From positions 248,001-312,000 of the forward strand of contig MZZL01000138.1 of assembly GCA_002749535.1 (NCBI GenBank): a DNA stretch of 64,000 bases, read 5' to 3'. Within the stretch, counting starts at the first letter, position 1. Each line of letters starts with the position of its first letter. Source of the DNA: Apophysomyces variabilis (taxonomy: Eukaryota > Mucoromycota > Mucoromycetes > Mucorales > Mucoraceae). Of the stretch, positions 1-12,212 are shown in pieces. Under the pieces are notes generated by a model. That model saw only the letters and a program-made list of their open reading frames with translations, did not search any database and was not told where the DNA came from. A program made the translations under genes and the position numbers.

Positions 1-384
1 TACATGTTTTTTTTATTTTTTCTTTTTTTGTCCGGTTGCATCATATATGAACGTCAATGAAAAATAAAAAGAAGTAAACATAGAAAGCATAAGCTATATG
101 TTTTTTTTGAAAGGTATATGTGTGAAATTGTGAGAGAGATAGTTTGAGAGAAAAAAGGTGGGAATATGATATGGGGCACGATGTATTTATACAGGAAAGA
201 GGATATATAAAAAAAAAAGAATAGTATAATATGATTGCGAATTGAGATTCTAAGATCAGAATAGAATAATGAAAATTTGCAAAATATAAAATAAAGAAAC
301 AGAAACATTGGCGGGGATCGGGTAAATAAAGGATATGGGGGAAAGATGAAGGTAAAGTAAATGTATATAAAAAAAAAGAAGGTT
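1..384. other. AT-rich 3' flank of the CC1-box gene
   Basis: The stretch is strongly A/T-rich on the plus strand. On the minus strand it would be the 3' untranslated region and downstream flank of the coiled-coil gene that ends at 385. A 113-codon open frame on the minus strand (54..395) is almost only Phe, Ile, Tyr and Leu from T-runs and is not credible coding. Nothing else is recognised. Confidence 0.6.
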
Positions 385-2138
385 TTAATACTCAATCATC
401 ATAAGCTCCGGGCCATTCCAGACACTGATCAGAACGGCGGTAACAAGAACTATGGCAAAGCGACACCAACGCCAGACAGCTCGGAAGAAACGTTGGACAA
501 TCCGACGGATTCGACCCACAAAAGTCTTAGGCGCTTGTGCCCATTGATCTAAGATCGATCGGGGACATTCCAATGTGGTGGGGTCAGGATAAAGGTCCGC
601 GCACGGATAAAGTGATTCACAGAGCGAAAGTGAAAAATCAACGGCACTGTCATTATCATCGTCTTCATCCTCGTTTGCTTCGTCTTCTTCACCTGCACTC
701 TCTAGTCGGCTGATCAGACTCAATGCCTCGTCCAGACATTGTCGGTCGATAGAGCCTGTCGAGAGAACAGCTTCATAGGCCAATTCGCTCGGTTCATGAT
801 GGAATGCCATTAAGGATTTTTCAGTGAATTGTGATATGTCACGCAAAGACCGGAAAGAGTATTCCGAAAGCGCCGCCGGTAGGGAAAGCGAAACAAGAGA
901 TGGAGATCGCCGTTTTGTGGGCGTTTCACCATCTTGTTTGTTATTATTATTATTGTTGTTGGTGTTATTATTCTTTTTTAGCCATTCCGATTCCAGTTCG
1001 CTCAAGAGAGTCTGGCGGTAGGCGGCACTACGAGTCTCAATGGTTGTGCCACAACAACTAGGCGTGGGGGTGGCGGCGTAGATGTTGATACCGCGATCTT
1101 TAAGCTTTTGCAAGACCGCCCGGTGCTCTTCCAAAGAAGCATTGAGCTCCGCAATATAGTGAAATTGACGATTGTAGGCCTCTTTTAGGGCTTCGTGGTC
1201 CTCGGAAGTAAACTGGAATTGTTCGCATTGTTTCTTTAGATTTCGGAGATCAGCCAGTGTTTGTGCCAGCTTGGCTTCCAGTTCGGCTTTTGACTTTAAG
1301 ATCATTTCGTTCTCGGTTTGGATCCCGTCAATTTTGGTCAGAAGTTCATCCACCATTTCTTCCGCATAGATCTGATCTTCTTGGGAAAGTTGTTGTTGTT
1401 GGGCAGCCTCGAGCCTTTGCTGACGTTCGTTCATTTCCTGAAGTTCTTGAATCTTGGTCGTGGCAATGTCAAGATTCGCCTTGAGCGCAGAAATCTCGGC
1501 CTCCAGTTTGCGTTGTTTCTTCGCATTCGATCGGTCTACGGATTCCTGCTCCGCAACAACGGTTTCTAAGCGCATCGACAATTCCGAGTTCTTTTTCTCG
1601 AGGACCTCGATCATTGCATCACGCGTTCCACGGGAAGGAATGAATTGCATACCGTGTCGGATAGCTTCGTCGTCTTCACTTTCATGTCCCGAGTCGTCAT
1701 CCTCATCATCGTCGTCGTCGGCAATTAGATCGGATTCATAGGAAGTAGAGGGCGTTGGAAAGGGGGATGTTGATGAACAATGAGTTTTCTGCAGCAAAGA
1801 TTCGTAGCTTGACTTGAGGTGCAGGTTATTTTCTAGCAAGGATTTCCCTATTTCGGCTGCCAGCATCAAATCTATACTATCATATGTTAGGAACTTGAAC
1901 ACGTTCTTTTCGCAATTTCTGATTAACCTTTTTCTTTGTCTCTTAAAGCGCTATATGCATTTTTTAGCATCGGGATCAACTCGGTGGATGATTTCTCGGC
2001 CATCCAGGACATAGAGGACATGAAAGAGGTGGTTGACAGAGAGGGGGAGGGAGGACCGGAAGGTTGGAAGTTGGACATGCCGCCACATTGCTTCGTCATG
2101 CCCAAGTCAAGATGAGTAGGTGCCAGTTGAGTTAGCAT
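385..2138 (-). CDS. CC1-box coiled-coil protein with C-terminal membrane anchor (dynein-adaptor-like)
   Basis: Two exons (1928..2138 and 385..1871) are joined by a 56-nt intron (donor at 1927, acceptor after 1872) and encode 565 aa. The splice restores the motif DLMLAAEIGKSLLENN at residues 71-86. This closely matches the CC1 box of the HAP1/TRAK/BICD-like family, where an AAxxG core binds the dynein light intermediate chain. An acidic Asp/Glu run follows (about 122-140), then a long heptad-rich coiled coil (about 157-330), an Asn run near 372, and an acidic patch (about 464-477). The C-terminus is a basic stretch followed by one hydrophobic segment (about 542-556) and a nine-residue tail, as in a tail-anchored protein. 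Family assignment rests on the CC1 box. A role linking dynein to a membrane is inferred. A generic coiled-coil membrane protein remains the alternative. Confidence 0.8.
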
Positions 2139-2292
2139 GGCTTAGCACAAATACAATAGGTTTCTTTTGGTTTTTTAGGGGATTGAGGGTTAAGTAGAAG
2201 AAGGAAGTAAAATCAAGAAAGAAAAGAAAGAGTGAGAAAGAGGAAAGAAAAAAAGCACAAGAAGATAAAAGGAAAATAAAAGGGAAGAAAAA

Positions 2293-2300
<8 letters not shown>

Positions 2301-2326
<26 letters not shown>
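2301..2326. repeat. (AG)13 microsatellite within the pyrimidine-rich promoter of the CC1-box gene
   Basis: Thirteen AG units follow a run of A. On the coding (minus) strand this is a CT/T tract lying about 165-190 bases upstream of the ATG at 2138, inside a longer purine-rich block (about 2190-2380). Such pyrimidine tracts are common in fungal promoters; regulatory function is inferred only. Confidence 0.7.
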
Positions 2327-3688
2327 GAAGAGATGAAGAAGAGAGGGGGGAAGAGAGAGGGGAGGACAAAGAGACGCAGCACGTCACTTTAGGTAACACA
2401 CCATATACAGACCCACACACACAAAATAGAGATATACAGTCTCTCACTGGCTAGTGTGAAAATAAAATCATTCACATGTAAATGGAACGCTGTTCAGTCC
2501 ACATACCCAAGCATTCCATTTGGGTACCTTATCGATCCGTCGGTGCACAAAAAAGCAAGCAACACGGACCTGACACATGATCCAGGATCAAAAAATAGAG
2601 GATAATTAACATCCCTTGGCATGTGATTGTTTCAGCCTTATTGTAATGCTTCGTGTCCCTTGCCTCTGCTTCTCTTTTTGCTCACATTGCACGTGAAATA
2701 ATAAATAACCGCATGATGGTTACAGTGCCTTGCCGCTGTACAATCCAGAAAAATTGGGGGGGGGGAGACCAAATCCATTTTCCCTATGATCGGTCATTCA
2801 CAACCCAAGCATGTTTACTGGCTCCTTTATTTTTCTGCTATTCCTTCCTTCATCTATGTAATGCAACAGTGCTTCTATAAACCAGAAAGAAAGTAAAATC
2901 ATAACTTTCTGGTACTGACTCAAGAAGACGCGACGTCTGAGGAAGCGCTTCTTTTTCTTGATGGGGGTTTATCATAGAAGCCTACAGCGCAAACGGTTTT
3001 CTTCTTTAAAAATCCATTGCTAAGAGCCGTCTCTTGATTGATAAACAACCCTCCATTTTTAGAAGCAAAATATGCAGGTAGACCAATGATTCTGTTAGCA
3101 AAGCTTTCAATAGCATGCACTGAGTTAAAGATAGAAGGCATCTAACTGGTGCGACACGGACACCTAAAGTTGGAAAAACAAATGGTATACATGGAAACTA
3201 CAGATAGAAATGCTACAGAAGCTCCCTTCTGGGGCACTCCCTCTGCGATCAGTTTGCTGTGGCGCTACCTGTGCTTTATTCCTTGACTTCTCTCCTACGA
3301 TTCTTGCTGGCTAATATGTCAAACGGCGTCTACTTTATATAACGGCGCTCAGATTACTTGAAGAAGGAGAGCCCGAGGCAATTCCCAAAATTATGCGATC
3401 TGGCCCTTGATCGAACTGAACACGCTTACCTCTCACACAATAAGATATCGGAAGAAATAGAACAGTCTTCTTTCACGACTGATCTTTCCAACAAACTCAA
3501 CCGTTAAATCGGGGATTTACAACACTACGACGGAAATAACTGGACAACAGCTGAATAAGTTAATGACAGCTTCCTTCCACAACTCAAGAAATATCAGATC
3601 GACACACAACAAAGTTAGAAGATTTAAATACAAAGATGCTGAAAGACTTGGGACAGTAACCAGAGGCCGCTGCTGCCACATATCTTAC

Positions 3689-3819
3689 CTGCAATTTTGG
3701 GATTGGTGAGGCGCCTTTGAAGGCGATGCCAGACGCCGATGGCACGGTGTTTCTCAGCAACAGCGGACTGGAAATACTGCTGCTTGAGGCATCGGGGCCG
3801 TTAGGCACGTCTTCGATCA
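3689..3819 (-). other. exon-like fragment, unassigned
   Basis: On the minus strand this 131-base stretch is open in one frame, rich in Ser, Pro and Ala, and ends at a good donor (CAG then GTAAGA). An acceptor-like AAG precedes it. No partner exon with a start or stop could be joined convincingly. It may be one exon of an unrecognised gene, a pseudogene piece, or chance. Confidence 0.2.
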
Positions 3820-6800
3820 CTTAAAAGGCGTGTTTGTTTGCTACAGTATGCTTGCAACGATATCATCAATGTATCGTGATACCGATCCAGTTGTCACGGA
3901 TGAAGTACAAATGATATCCGTTTGCATAAGTGCAAAAAGATAAGCATATCATTTTTTTTTTCCCTCTTCCGGGAAAATGTTTTTACAGCCATTGTAGATG
4001 ATTTCATACAGCTCTGGGTCATGAAACCGGTACTACAAGTAGATATTTCTGTCATATGAACATCAATCAAGACTAAAACAAAACCTTGACCCTGATGATA
4101 AAGGAGCCGTAATCGATGTCATGGATTTTATAATTGGTCTAAAAGGTACTATCAAGATTATGCTAATCCAAGATGAGCTGGCAAGCACCATCCTAGCATT
4201 TATTGGAACGAACTGTTAGAGTCATGATGAAACTGAAAGAACCCTGATGAGGATTGCATGTATCACGAATGAAGGACAAGGATGCCTTTGGACAAGGTCC
4301 TCAAACACAAAACTATTGAATCCAAAAAAAAAGAACATTGCAAAGACATCTAAGACCTGGATCCGGTTTGCTAGAGGAAGGAACAGAAAAAAGGCCTATC
4401 GTGGATATACCGTGCCATTCGCCAAGACGTCTCCTGGTACGATTTTACTGTTCGTAGCGTTTCACCCATCAGATTATCTATTAAAAAACCAACCGGCACA
4501 TTATGGATAAGCATTACCTATCAGTATTATCTACGGTCAAGATGCTTGGCGGTACCTGCTCAAGCAACGAAAGGTTATAGTACATAAGTCTTTTCGATAC
4601 AGACAGACACACATGTCATATACTTCCTGTCATTGCGGTATATACCGTCTGCACTTTAGAATAACCCAATGCGACTAATATCTTTGGTGGCCGGGGATAT
4701 TTCTGACTGACCCAAAAATTTTTACTAAGCTTCCAAGAGGTCGATGGCGGGTCCTGAACAACGGATTTGGTCCCCCAAATTCGTGGATTTTCAGAGACAA
4801 GGCACTGTTACACAAACACAATCGCATTTTGTTATGGATTTGTTATTCTGTAGCATGCTTGTTTTCTTTATTTGCTGTGATGAGCGATCTGCATCCATGC
4901 AGCATCATCATCATCATCATTATCCGCAGTTATCCTTTTTGCTCTCAGCAAGCCTTCATCTTCCTTAGCCATGCATCTACTTGAATGGCTTATCCTTCCC
5001 TGGTTTCTCAACGTAGGCTTGGCAATCGGGTGACTACGGTTTAACTTTTCCCATACAAGTCCACATTTTGTTGTTGCAAAGTGGTGCCATCCCTCTTCCC
5101 CAATAAGAAAGTAAAGTGACCAGCATGGTTCGTTTCTTGTAACGTCTCCTTATCTTGACTCCCTGTCTATACACAACTGCATGAAAATCATAGATAGAGT
5201 TACGCAATCATTTCATCTTTTTTTTTTTCATTTGTTTTGGTTTCTGTATCGTAACCGGGGAATCGGTTACAAGAGCGCGGCACAAATATGCTACCCACCC
5301 GAGGCACCTTTTCCATGGCATCCAAACACATACACGTGCGTCAAGTGAACGTATGGGCCAAGCCCAAGGTTTCCAACATTTTACTTTTGGAAAGGGCGCG
5401 GACCACCTTTCTCAAAAGGTTCGGTCACCTGGGAAGCGTGCCATCAGGGCTTTTCTTTTTTCTCCTTCTGAGCATGTCTAAGTTTGGTAAGCTTCCGGCG
5501 CGCTAGCAAATAAGCCGGTGGCGTAGGATGTGAATAGCTCCTCCCCCCCGCTTTTGTCTCCCTTTTTGCTTCCCCCTTGATTTTTTGTCCTACTTTATCT
5601 GTTGGTCCAACCACCCCTTGATGCGATAGAAAGGAAGCTCGTGAAATTACGCAGCAAAACAGAGACAAGCAAACAAACTCTCCCTGAATCCTAATTTTTT
5701 TGTTTGCATGCACTATCTGACAGATAAATTGATCTTGTTCGTGGAACGTACTACCAATCTGTAACTGGGCGATTTGCAAGTGATTCTTAGTCTGGGCCAC
5801 AGAGATGATGATGCCAGATCTAAACAGTTCGTTTGGATCTCTAGAAGGGTGAGTCTACGTTTCATTTCTTTTTGGGACGGCTGCCAAGAAGGACCGAAGG
5901 CTTTGCTTTCTGTTGTTTCTGTGGTTAGATCACTTGGGAGCGCTTAACATTGGGAATGGCCCAGACAATGAAGCATGTGAATATTGCGTAAGTCTTTCGG
6001 ACATTTCCGGCCGAAATGCATTGCAATTGTTCTGATGTCTGCCTCATTAATGAACAGACCATCTATCACAGGAACTCTCATTACTAATTTACAGTCAATT
6101 CGATTCATTGGTTCATCTATCAGCAGCTTTCATCCCTTTTATTTTTTTGCTTTCTTCTTCATCTGCCGTTTAGACTAGTCACTAAGGGGAGCGAACGGAG
6201 CTTTTGCATTCGTTGTGATCTATTTTTCTGCTCCTCCATTGGGAAAAGTGTTGGGTCCTGCCAGCTTTTGAAGCTAGAACTTGATCGCATGAAGTTTCCA
6301 TCGGCAAAAATGACCCCGTATTATTCATCCTAACGCTGATAAGAGGATACTGCAACTTCCATGCTCGTTGCTTGGCAATAAGAGAACCAAGCAATGAGCC
6401 CTACCGCATCGTAACGTACCCTGAAGAATGGCCATGCTATGTCTTTTCGCGGCGGAAATTAGAGCTTGATTCCGGGTTAATTTTAAAAAAGGAAAGAGCA
6501 CGGAGGCATCTTAAAATTGACCAATGGGCATCCCAGCCGTAATATATGCAGGTTCGGGAAGGGGAAAACGGGAATCATTTAAAGATCAATTCATTATGGT
6601 CTCAGTTAATTTAGCTAGCATGACATGAGTGATACTTCCATGTACGACACAGTCGATTAGCCCACCGTAAATGAAGTGTAACCGAAACACATATGGACAA
6701 ACTCGCAGTGCATTCTAGATTTCACAAATCCGAATAGGTGCATATATTTTCTCTTAATAGTACTTATATTGATAACATAGCCTAACAAGAACCTCTAATG

Positions 6801-6849
6801 TAGAAAACGAAGTTTGACACTCAGGTCTTAAGTAATAAGAAAAAATAAT

Positions 6850-8342
6850 TTACGTCCTTGAATGTCTCTCATTTGGAATATCCTCCAAAGGAGCCACTGG
6901 ATCTGCGAATGGATCCAGACTTTCTTCAGATCGATGGCTGTAGGAACTATCAGCTGTTGGCTGTGGCGAAAGTCTCAATCCAGACAAAGCCTGGATCGTT
7001 TCTTCCTGTTGATAGCGTAAAGGTTGTTGGGCCGGAAGAGGCGGTGGCGGTGGCAAGCGTACGTGAGCAGGGGATGTGGGCGACTGAGGGGCTGACCCGG
7101 GTGAGGGAAGGTTTGTAGGCACCTCTCCAATCGACATCAATTCGTACATTTCCAAAGCCTTTAGCAGTTCTTCGTTCGTGGCCAGGAGCGTGCCAATCCA
7201 TTCCTCGTCTTCCACCAACCGTGCATACCGCACAATCTTCTTCTTCGATTCTTCACATTTCTGCCGATAATCCTGCAAACGAGCATCATGCTGTAGATCA
7301 ATCTCCCAACGATCTTCTGTCGTATTGATCAATCGAAGCGCATTGACAAGATTGTTGGCGTTCTGATTGGCCAATGCCACTTCCTGAATGATCTTGGGTT
7401 TAGCCGTTGCGAAGTTGAACGTACGTGCGGCATTACTTCCACCAGCAGTACTAGTGCTCGTACTGCTGCTACGTGGTTTCGTCTTGGAGGTCGCTGTTGT
7501 CTCAGCTGGTCTCGGTGGTTTAACCGGCGCAGGCATGGATCGTCGTTTCTGCTCCTTTACCGGTGGGGGTTGTGGTACTCTCGGAGCAGTTGTCGGCACA
7601 GGCTCAGTAGGTGAACTCGGAGCAGACGATTTTTGCGCCAGACTACCTGAGCGAACACGACGTGGCTGACCCAGTTTCGATCGACCCAATTCGTACAAAC
7701 TCGCCAGTGCCCGCATCCCAGATTCGTCTTTGTATTTGCTAGCCCAAGTACCTAGCAGTTCCACTAACAACTTCTTTACCTCGATTGGCTCAGACTAGAA
7801 TTGGCGAGATTAACTTCTATCCCGATACATATCTTGCACACCCGAGCGACTTACAGGTGAAGTGATGATAAGCTCGAAGCGCTCCTTCATCTTTTCGTTG
7901 GATACAAGCTGACCTGATAAAACAATATACTATTAATAATCCCTCTGTTTCCTTGCTCTCTGTTCGTTATTCTTACGGTGAAACCGCTCATTACTGTTCT
8001 CCATTAGCAACTTGAGTACCTAGAACAAAAAGGTTCGCCACAGATGAACCTCCTCATTCAAGACCAGTTACCTCTAGCACTCTTAATTTCTGTTGTGTTG
8101 TTCCATGCTTCAGACGTTTTCTTACAGCTTCAATAGCTTCTCTAGGCCCACTCTCTTGCATGAAGATGGACTCCGTCAACTGCTGGAAAGAATACCACTC
8201 AATCTCCTCATAGTTGGAGAGTCGCTCTATTCATTCACCTCGGTTTAATTTCTTTCATCCCGGCAAAGATGATGAAGTGTCTTAATTTACCAATATAGTG
8301 AGTGACCGAAGTCTTTTGAATGTCTTCGGTAAAGATACCCAT
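6850..8342 (-). CDS. VHS/GAT-domain protein, Lsb5-like
   Basis: Five exons (8291..8342, 8072..8226, 7977..8019, 7855..7913, 6850..7794) encode 417 aa. The first about 135 residues are a VHS fold of the Lsb5 type (for example REAIEAVRKRLKHGTTQQ, followed by VLKLLMENS). A Pro/Ser/Lys-rich linker follows, then a helical GAT-like segment (about 227-324) with a paired-helix pattern around NANNLVNALRLI and TNEELLKALEMYE, then a proline-rich tail containing a PPPPPLP run. Yeast Lsb5 binds Las17/WASP, Sla1, Arf and ubiquitin, linking endocytic cargo to actin; the same role is inferred here. Its ATG lies only 40 bases downstream of the GNL1 stop codon on the same strand, so its promoter must overlap the GNL1 coding end. 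Introns are 50-64 nt. Confidence 0.85.
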
Positions 8343-8382
8343 GAGCGGGGGAAAAGGCGTGAAAAAAATTCAGCAAAGAACT

Positions 8383-10832
8383 TTATTCGCTGTCAGCCAG
8401 TAATGCAAAGGAACCACCGGTCTGAATATGCAAATTTTCTTCTTCCTCTTGTTCTTCGCTACGGTCGCTACCATCATTATCACTAACTTCATCCTCCCCC
8501 TCCTCCTTTCCAGCTTGCTGTGTCTCTTTCTCAGAAGCGTCAACCTCGGCAACCCTTAGTTTTTCATATTTCGATGTCTGGAAAAATCCCGGTGGTTTAA
8601 ACGATAGCAAGATCCTTCCGTCGTTTGTCAATCGCAGGATCGTGTTCGCAGCTACATACAAACGTAAATTAAACTTGGAAAATAAGACATAGCTAGCTTC
8701 TTCTTACCTCGATATACATCTGGCCTCGCTGCTTTGGCAGTGTAAAATCCACGCTGATCGGCGAAAGCTTATGAAAAGAAAAATGACAATATTAGCACGA
8801 AAGACAAAAACGGTATGACAGCTGTTTTAGATTCCACTTTTTCTTTTCTACCTTCACAAATAGACCAAGCAGACCATTGATACGACTTTGAATCTTGGAG
8901 ATCCGGAGGTGTAAGGGAGAGGACTCTCTCCAAGGGAATACGTTCTGCCTATTTTTTTCGATCAAAACGATTGTCCTATCTTGTGCTTAACTGCTTACTA
9001 GATATTGTACCACGCTGTAAGGTTCCTGTACCTGGGCAACAGGGTACATGCCTGATAGGATCTAACAGGATCAGTTAAAAACAGCCTAGCGACAGTGAAT
9101 TTTTCATATGCATACCTGAAGCGCACGTGGTAACAAAGTAGGAAAGACAAGACCTGGCGAATCACACAATCGAACATTTTCAGTAAGATGGATTGTCTGA
9201 AAATGTTTAGTGTGCCCCGGCGTACGACTAGCGCTAACTACTGTTTTCCCCATGATACTGTTGACTAAGCTGCTTTTGCCGACGTTAGGATGTCCTATTC
9301 AAACAGTCACCAACGCTTTCCTTCCTGCCGAAAGCAAAACAAAAAAAAAACACTTACCTACAAGGCCTAGTGTGATATAATCCTTATGGGGTGTCACATC
9401 TCGATGATGGATCTCCATTACCCGACTAAATTCGTCATCTTATTTGCTTCGTTGTTACAAATCTGATAAAGATGTAGTTACTCCAATTATTCTTACCTAA
9501 TCCGGCTGTGCTTTCCGTATCACTTTCTTCGTCTTCGCTCGTTTCTGAATGCGCCAATTCTTGGTCGTCGTTATCTTCGTAGCGTTGAATAAGTCCTTCC
9601 CAATCAACTTGTGTGCCTTGTTTCTCCAGTCGCACATCACGACACGCCGACAGAAGATCCCGTACGCCTTGTGCGTGGTAATAGCGTTTTCTCGGCCTCT
9701 TGACGCGTGATTTTAAGGCATCTATAAGGATGTCTATGGTTGAATTCTCTGTCTTCTTCCTTCCTTTGCCTTTTCCATACATGTCTTTGTATCATCAATC
9801 AGTTTTTCATCGCGTGGATAGCAACTAAAGCATGCGATGTGAAGTTCAGGAAATTGTTCTTCAAAATATTTTCGCCACGCAAACACCGTGAATTCCGAAA
9901 CAAGATCCACCTGTTAGTACAAAACCAGTAAGTATACAGATGAAATCATAAGAACAGATGAAACTAGCCTTGTTGAATACCCCAACAATTTTTCGACCGA
10001 GATCTTTGACGACGTAGTTGTACAATGCGCGTGGGAAATGCAAGAGGGGATGGCGAATATCCATTATAACAAGGATAATATCACTGATTTCCAACACTCT
10101 CCAGCTAACAATTGGTGGCATTTAAAAGCACAGCATCTAAACTTAATGTGTCCGAACTTACAGTTGTCGCCAAACTTCAAGGTTATGTTCAAACCAGCTT
10201 AATTCGGTACCATCTAATGACTGCCCGTATTTTTCATTCACTTCTTTCATCCAGTTCTGGAATGATTCTTCTTCCTGTGACTCAACTTGTTCTTTGGTCA
10301 TTTCATACTTCCATTTGGGCCGTTTGGGAAAGTCAATGGATGGTTCGAATGAATCTATCCCGATCTCCAAGGCCGTCTAACGGTTCATAACATGTGTGAA
10401 CGCTTGTAACTTATGTTATCTCATTTTTTTTTACCTGTGGCAAGCGGTGGAAAGGTTTCATGCTCTTAAGACGTGCTTTCGCTATGACCTCCTGTGGCAA
10501 TTTCTCGAACACCGACACCAGCCTGGAACACAAGATCAGTTGGTGCACAGAAACGGTTGCTTCATTCACACCTTTTCGATTCCAGTGTTTCATGGGAAAG
10601 CTCTAAGGTACCGTCTGTTGTGGAAGCTGGAACGAATTTCTTTGAGACATCGTGTAATGATCTCTGCACCTCCTCCTCGTCGTCGTCATGGTCTTGCTGG
10701 GCTATGGAACAGTGATAAATTCGATCATGGTGTTGACATGAGTCGTTAATTACCAGCTTTGCGGGCTTTTCTTTCTTTTAGCTGAAGCTTTTTTTGTCTT
10801 CCACTAAATGGCTTCTTTCTGTGAGTTGGCAT
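8383..10832 (-). CDS. GNL1: GNL1-family circularly permuted GTPase
   Basis: Thirteen exons encode 584 aa: 10754..10832, 10572..10701, 10435..10522, 10162..10376, 9969..10104, 9826..9910, 9497..9769, 9438 down to 9358, 9116..9294, 8999..9061, 8852..8948, 8708..8767, 8383..8651. The basic N-terminus (MPTHRKKPFSGRQKKLQLKE) and the segment FPKRPKWKYEMTKEQVESQE match GNL1/HSR1. The G motifs run in permuted order as in the YlqF/YRG family: G4 NKVD at 215-218, G1 GHPNVGKS at 363-370, G3 DSPG at 407-410. The C-terminus is acidic. Relatives act in ribosome biogenesis or nucleolar transport; the exact substrate is unknown. The intron after Lys216 starts with GC, not GT (9968..9911), and only this choice keeps the G4 motif. 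GNL1 is typical of animals and plants and patchy in fungi. Confidence 0.92.
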
Positions 10833-12212
10833 TATGCGAGTTGAGGATCCTGTCGGGATTTGCCCAGTCGAGGTTCTATAAAGACTGTCATTTTGAAAGC
10901 ATACAACTCCCAGCTTGTCTCGTGAAAAATCCCGAGCAGTTATAGTACCATTCCTTGTTAGCTTGGTAAACAAGAGAGAAGCCATTTGTGAGTAAGGTCT
11001 CAGGTCTCCATACAAGTGTGGTTATTTTCGTCAAGGTCGATGTGAAGGCACAAGCTTCAATATTTGGTATCGCCACCCTTAGCGGGGATAACAGCCATAT
11101 CTTGATCAGGCATACTTTGGATCAAGAAATCAAAAATCTCCAAGTCCAAAAGTATTCCATGCTATTGCAAGGCGTACTCTAGATGTTGGTCATCTTTTGA
11201 CCGTCTGCCTAATGGTTCCCACGCGTTTTCTGGAGCAAACCGAACTACTCAGTGGAGGTTCATAGCAGAGCTATGGATCGGCCAGTGATCAGAATCTTTG
11301 CTCAAATCATGGTCTTTGCATATGTTGAACCTATAAAGACAAACAAAAAGGCTTGACGGACATGCATCGATCTACAACTCGTATATGACTTCCTGTGGCT
11401 ATTTTACTTGAACATTTTCTAATTATCACGATTTTCATTATTTTGGCAGTTCTTTCTACAGCACGCTATAGCAGTGTGACTACGCTGAACTGCATAATAT
11501 CTCCACCTAATCACTCATTCCACAGGTATCCGCTTTACCTATGTCTACTACCTATTTTCCCATGTCTGTAGTCTGTGTATTTTTATTGTTCTACCAGTGT
11601 CTTAAACAGTCTAAGAAATTCTTTCAGGGGAACTCTCTTCCATGAACAAGTAATTTTATGCTCTTGTTTGTTCATATGGTAAAACCTCTTGTGTCATTTT
11701 TTTAACAATGTAAGTCCGGTTAAGTTAGAAAAGTTTAGTGACGATCAGCGTTGTTGCTGTCGCTACCACTTTTCAATCTCAGTGATCTAAATATTGGGAA
11801 GATTCAGGACTGCCGATATCACCAGGCAGAGTATATCTGGTGATAAGTGCAGCAATTCTAGTCATTGGCATGTTTCTGTTGTAGGTGCCAAATGTTACAG
11901 TTGGTTTATTTTCCTTATATTCTTTTATGAGCATGAAATGAGAGTTCTTCATCCACTGCTACGATAACAAGGATTTTTTGTTTCTGACCCGGTCATTGCG
12001 GTTCCTGTGTTGGCTCCGATCGCCAGCGAATGAAAATGGCAATAATTTTCGTCCTGTTACACAAAAATTTATTTTTACTTTTCTTCTAAAATGTGATGAA
12101 TTGTTGTAATGTGGCTGCCGGATCGCTCGTCTTTTTCTTCCACTCCCACACAAAAACTTAACCTTCAACTCTTCCCCCTCTCCTTTGCTTTGACTTACCT
12201 CTTGTTATTCAA
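10833..12212. other. intergenic, divergent promoters of GNL1 and the RhoGAP gene
   Basis: The two genes are transcribed away from each other, about 1.4 kb apart. The stretch has only short open frames of no recognised similarity. A C/T-rich patch (about 12165-12200) lies directly before the RhoGAP start codon. Confidence 0.5.

Larger units (their letters stand above)
2139..6849. other. gene-poor intergenic region, 4.7 kb
   Basis: The first 260 bases are the pyrimidine-rich promoter (read on the minus strand) of the CC1-box gene. The remainder contains only short open frames without recognisable domains. One exon-like segment at 3689..3819 is listed separately. Small homopolymer runs occur (G at about 2757, T at 3950 and 5220), and a CAT repeat lies near 4900. 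No transposon, tRNA or conserved gene was recognised. Confidence 0.5.

Noticed and set aside
54..395. 113-codon Phe/Ile/Tyr-rich frame
   Set aside because: It is a product of T-rich 3' flank sequence, without any domain or promoter.
5444..5800. 118-codon minus-strand frame in the 2.1-6.8 kb gap
   Set aside because: No recognisable domain, no splice partner and Lys/Arg-rich end from A-rich DNA; not enough to call a gene.
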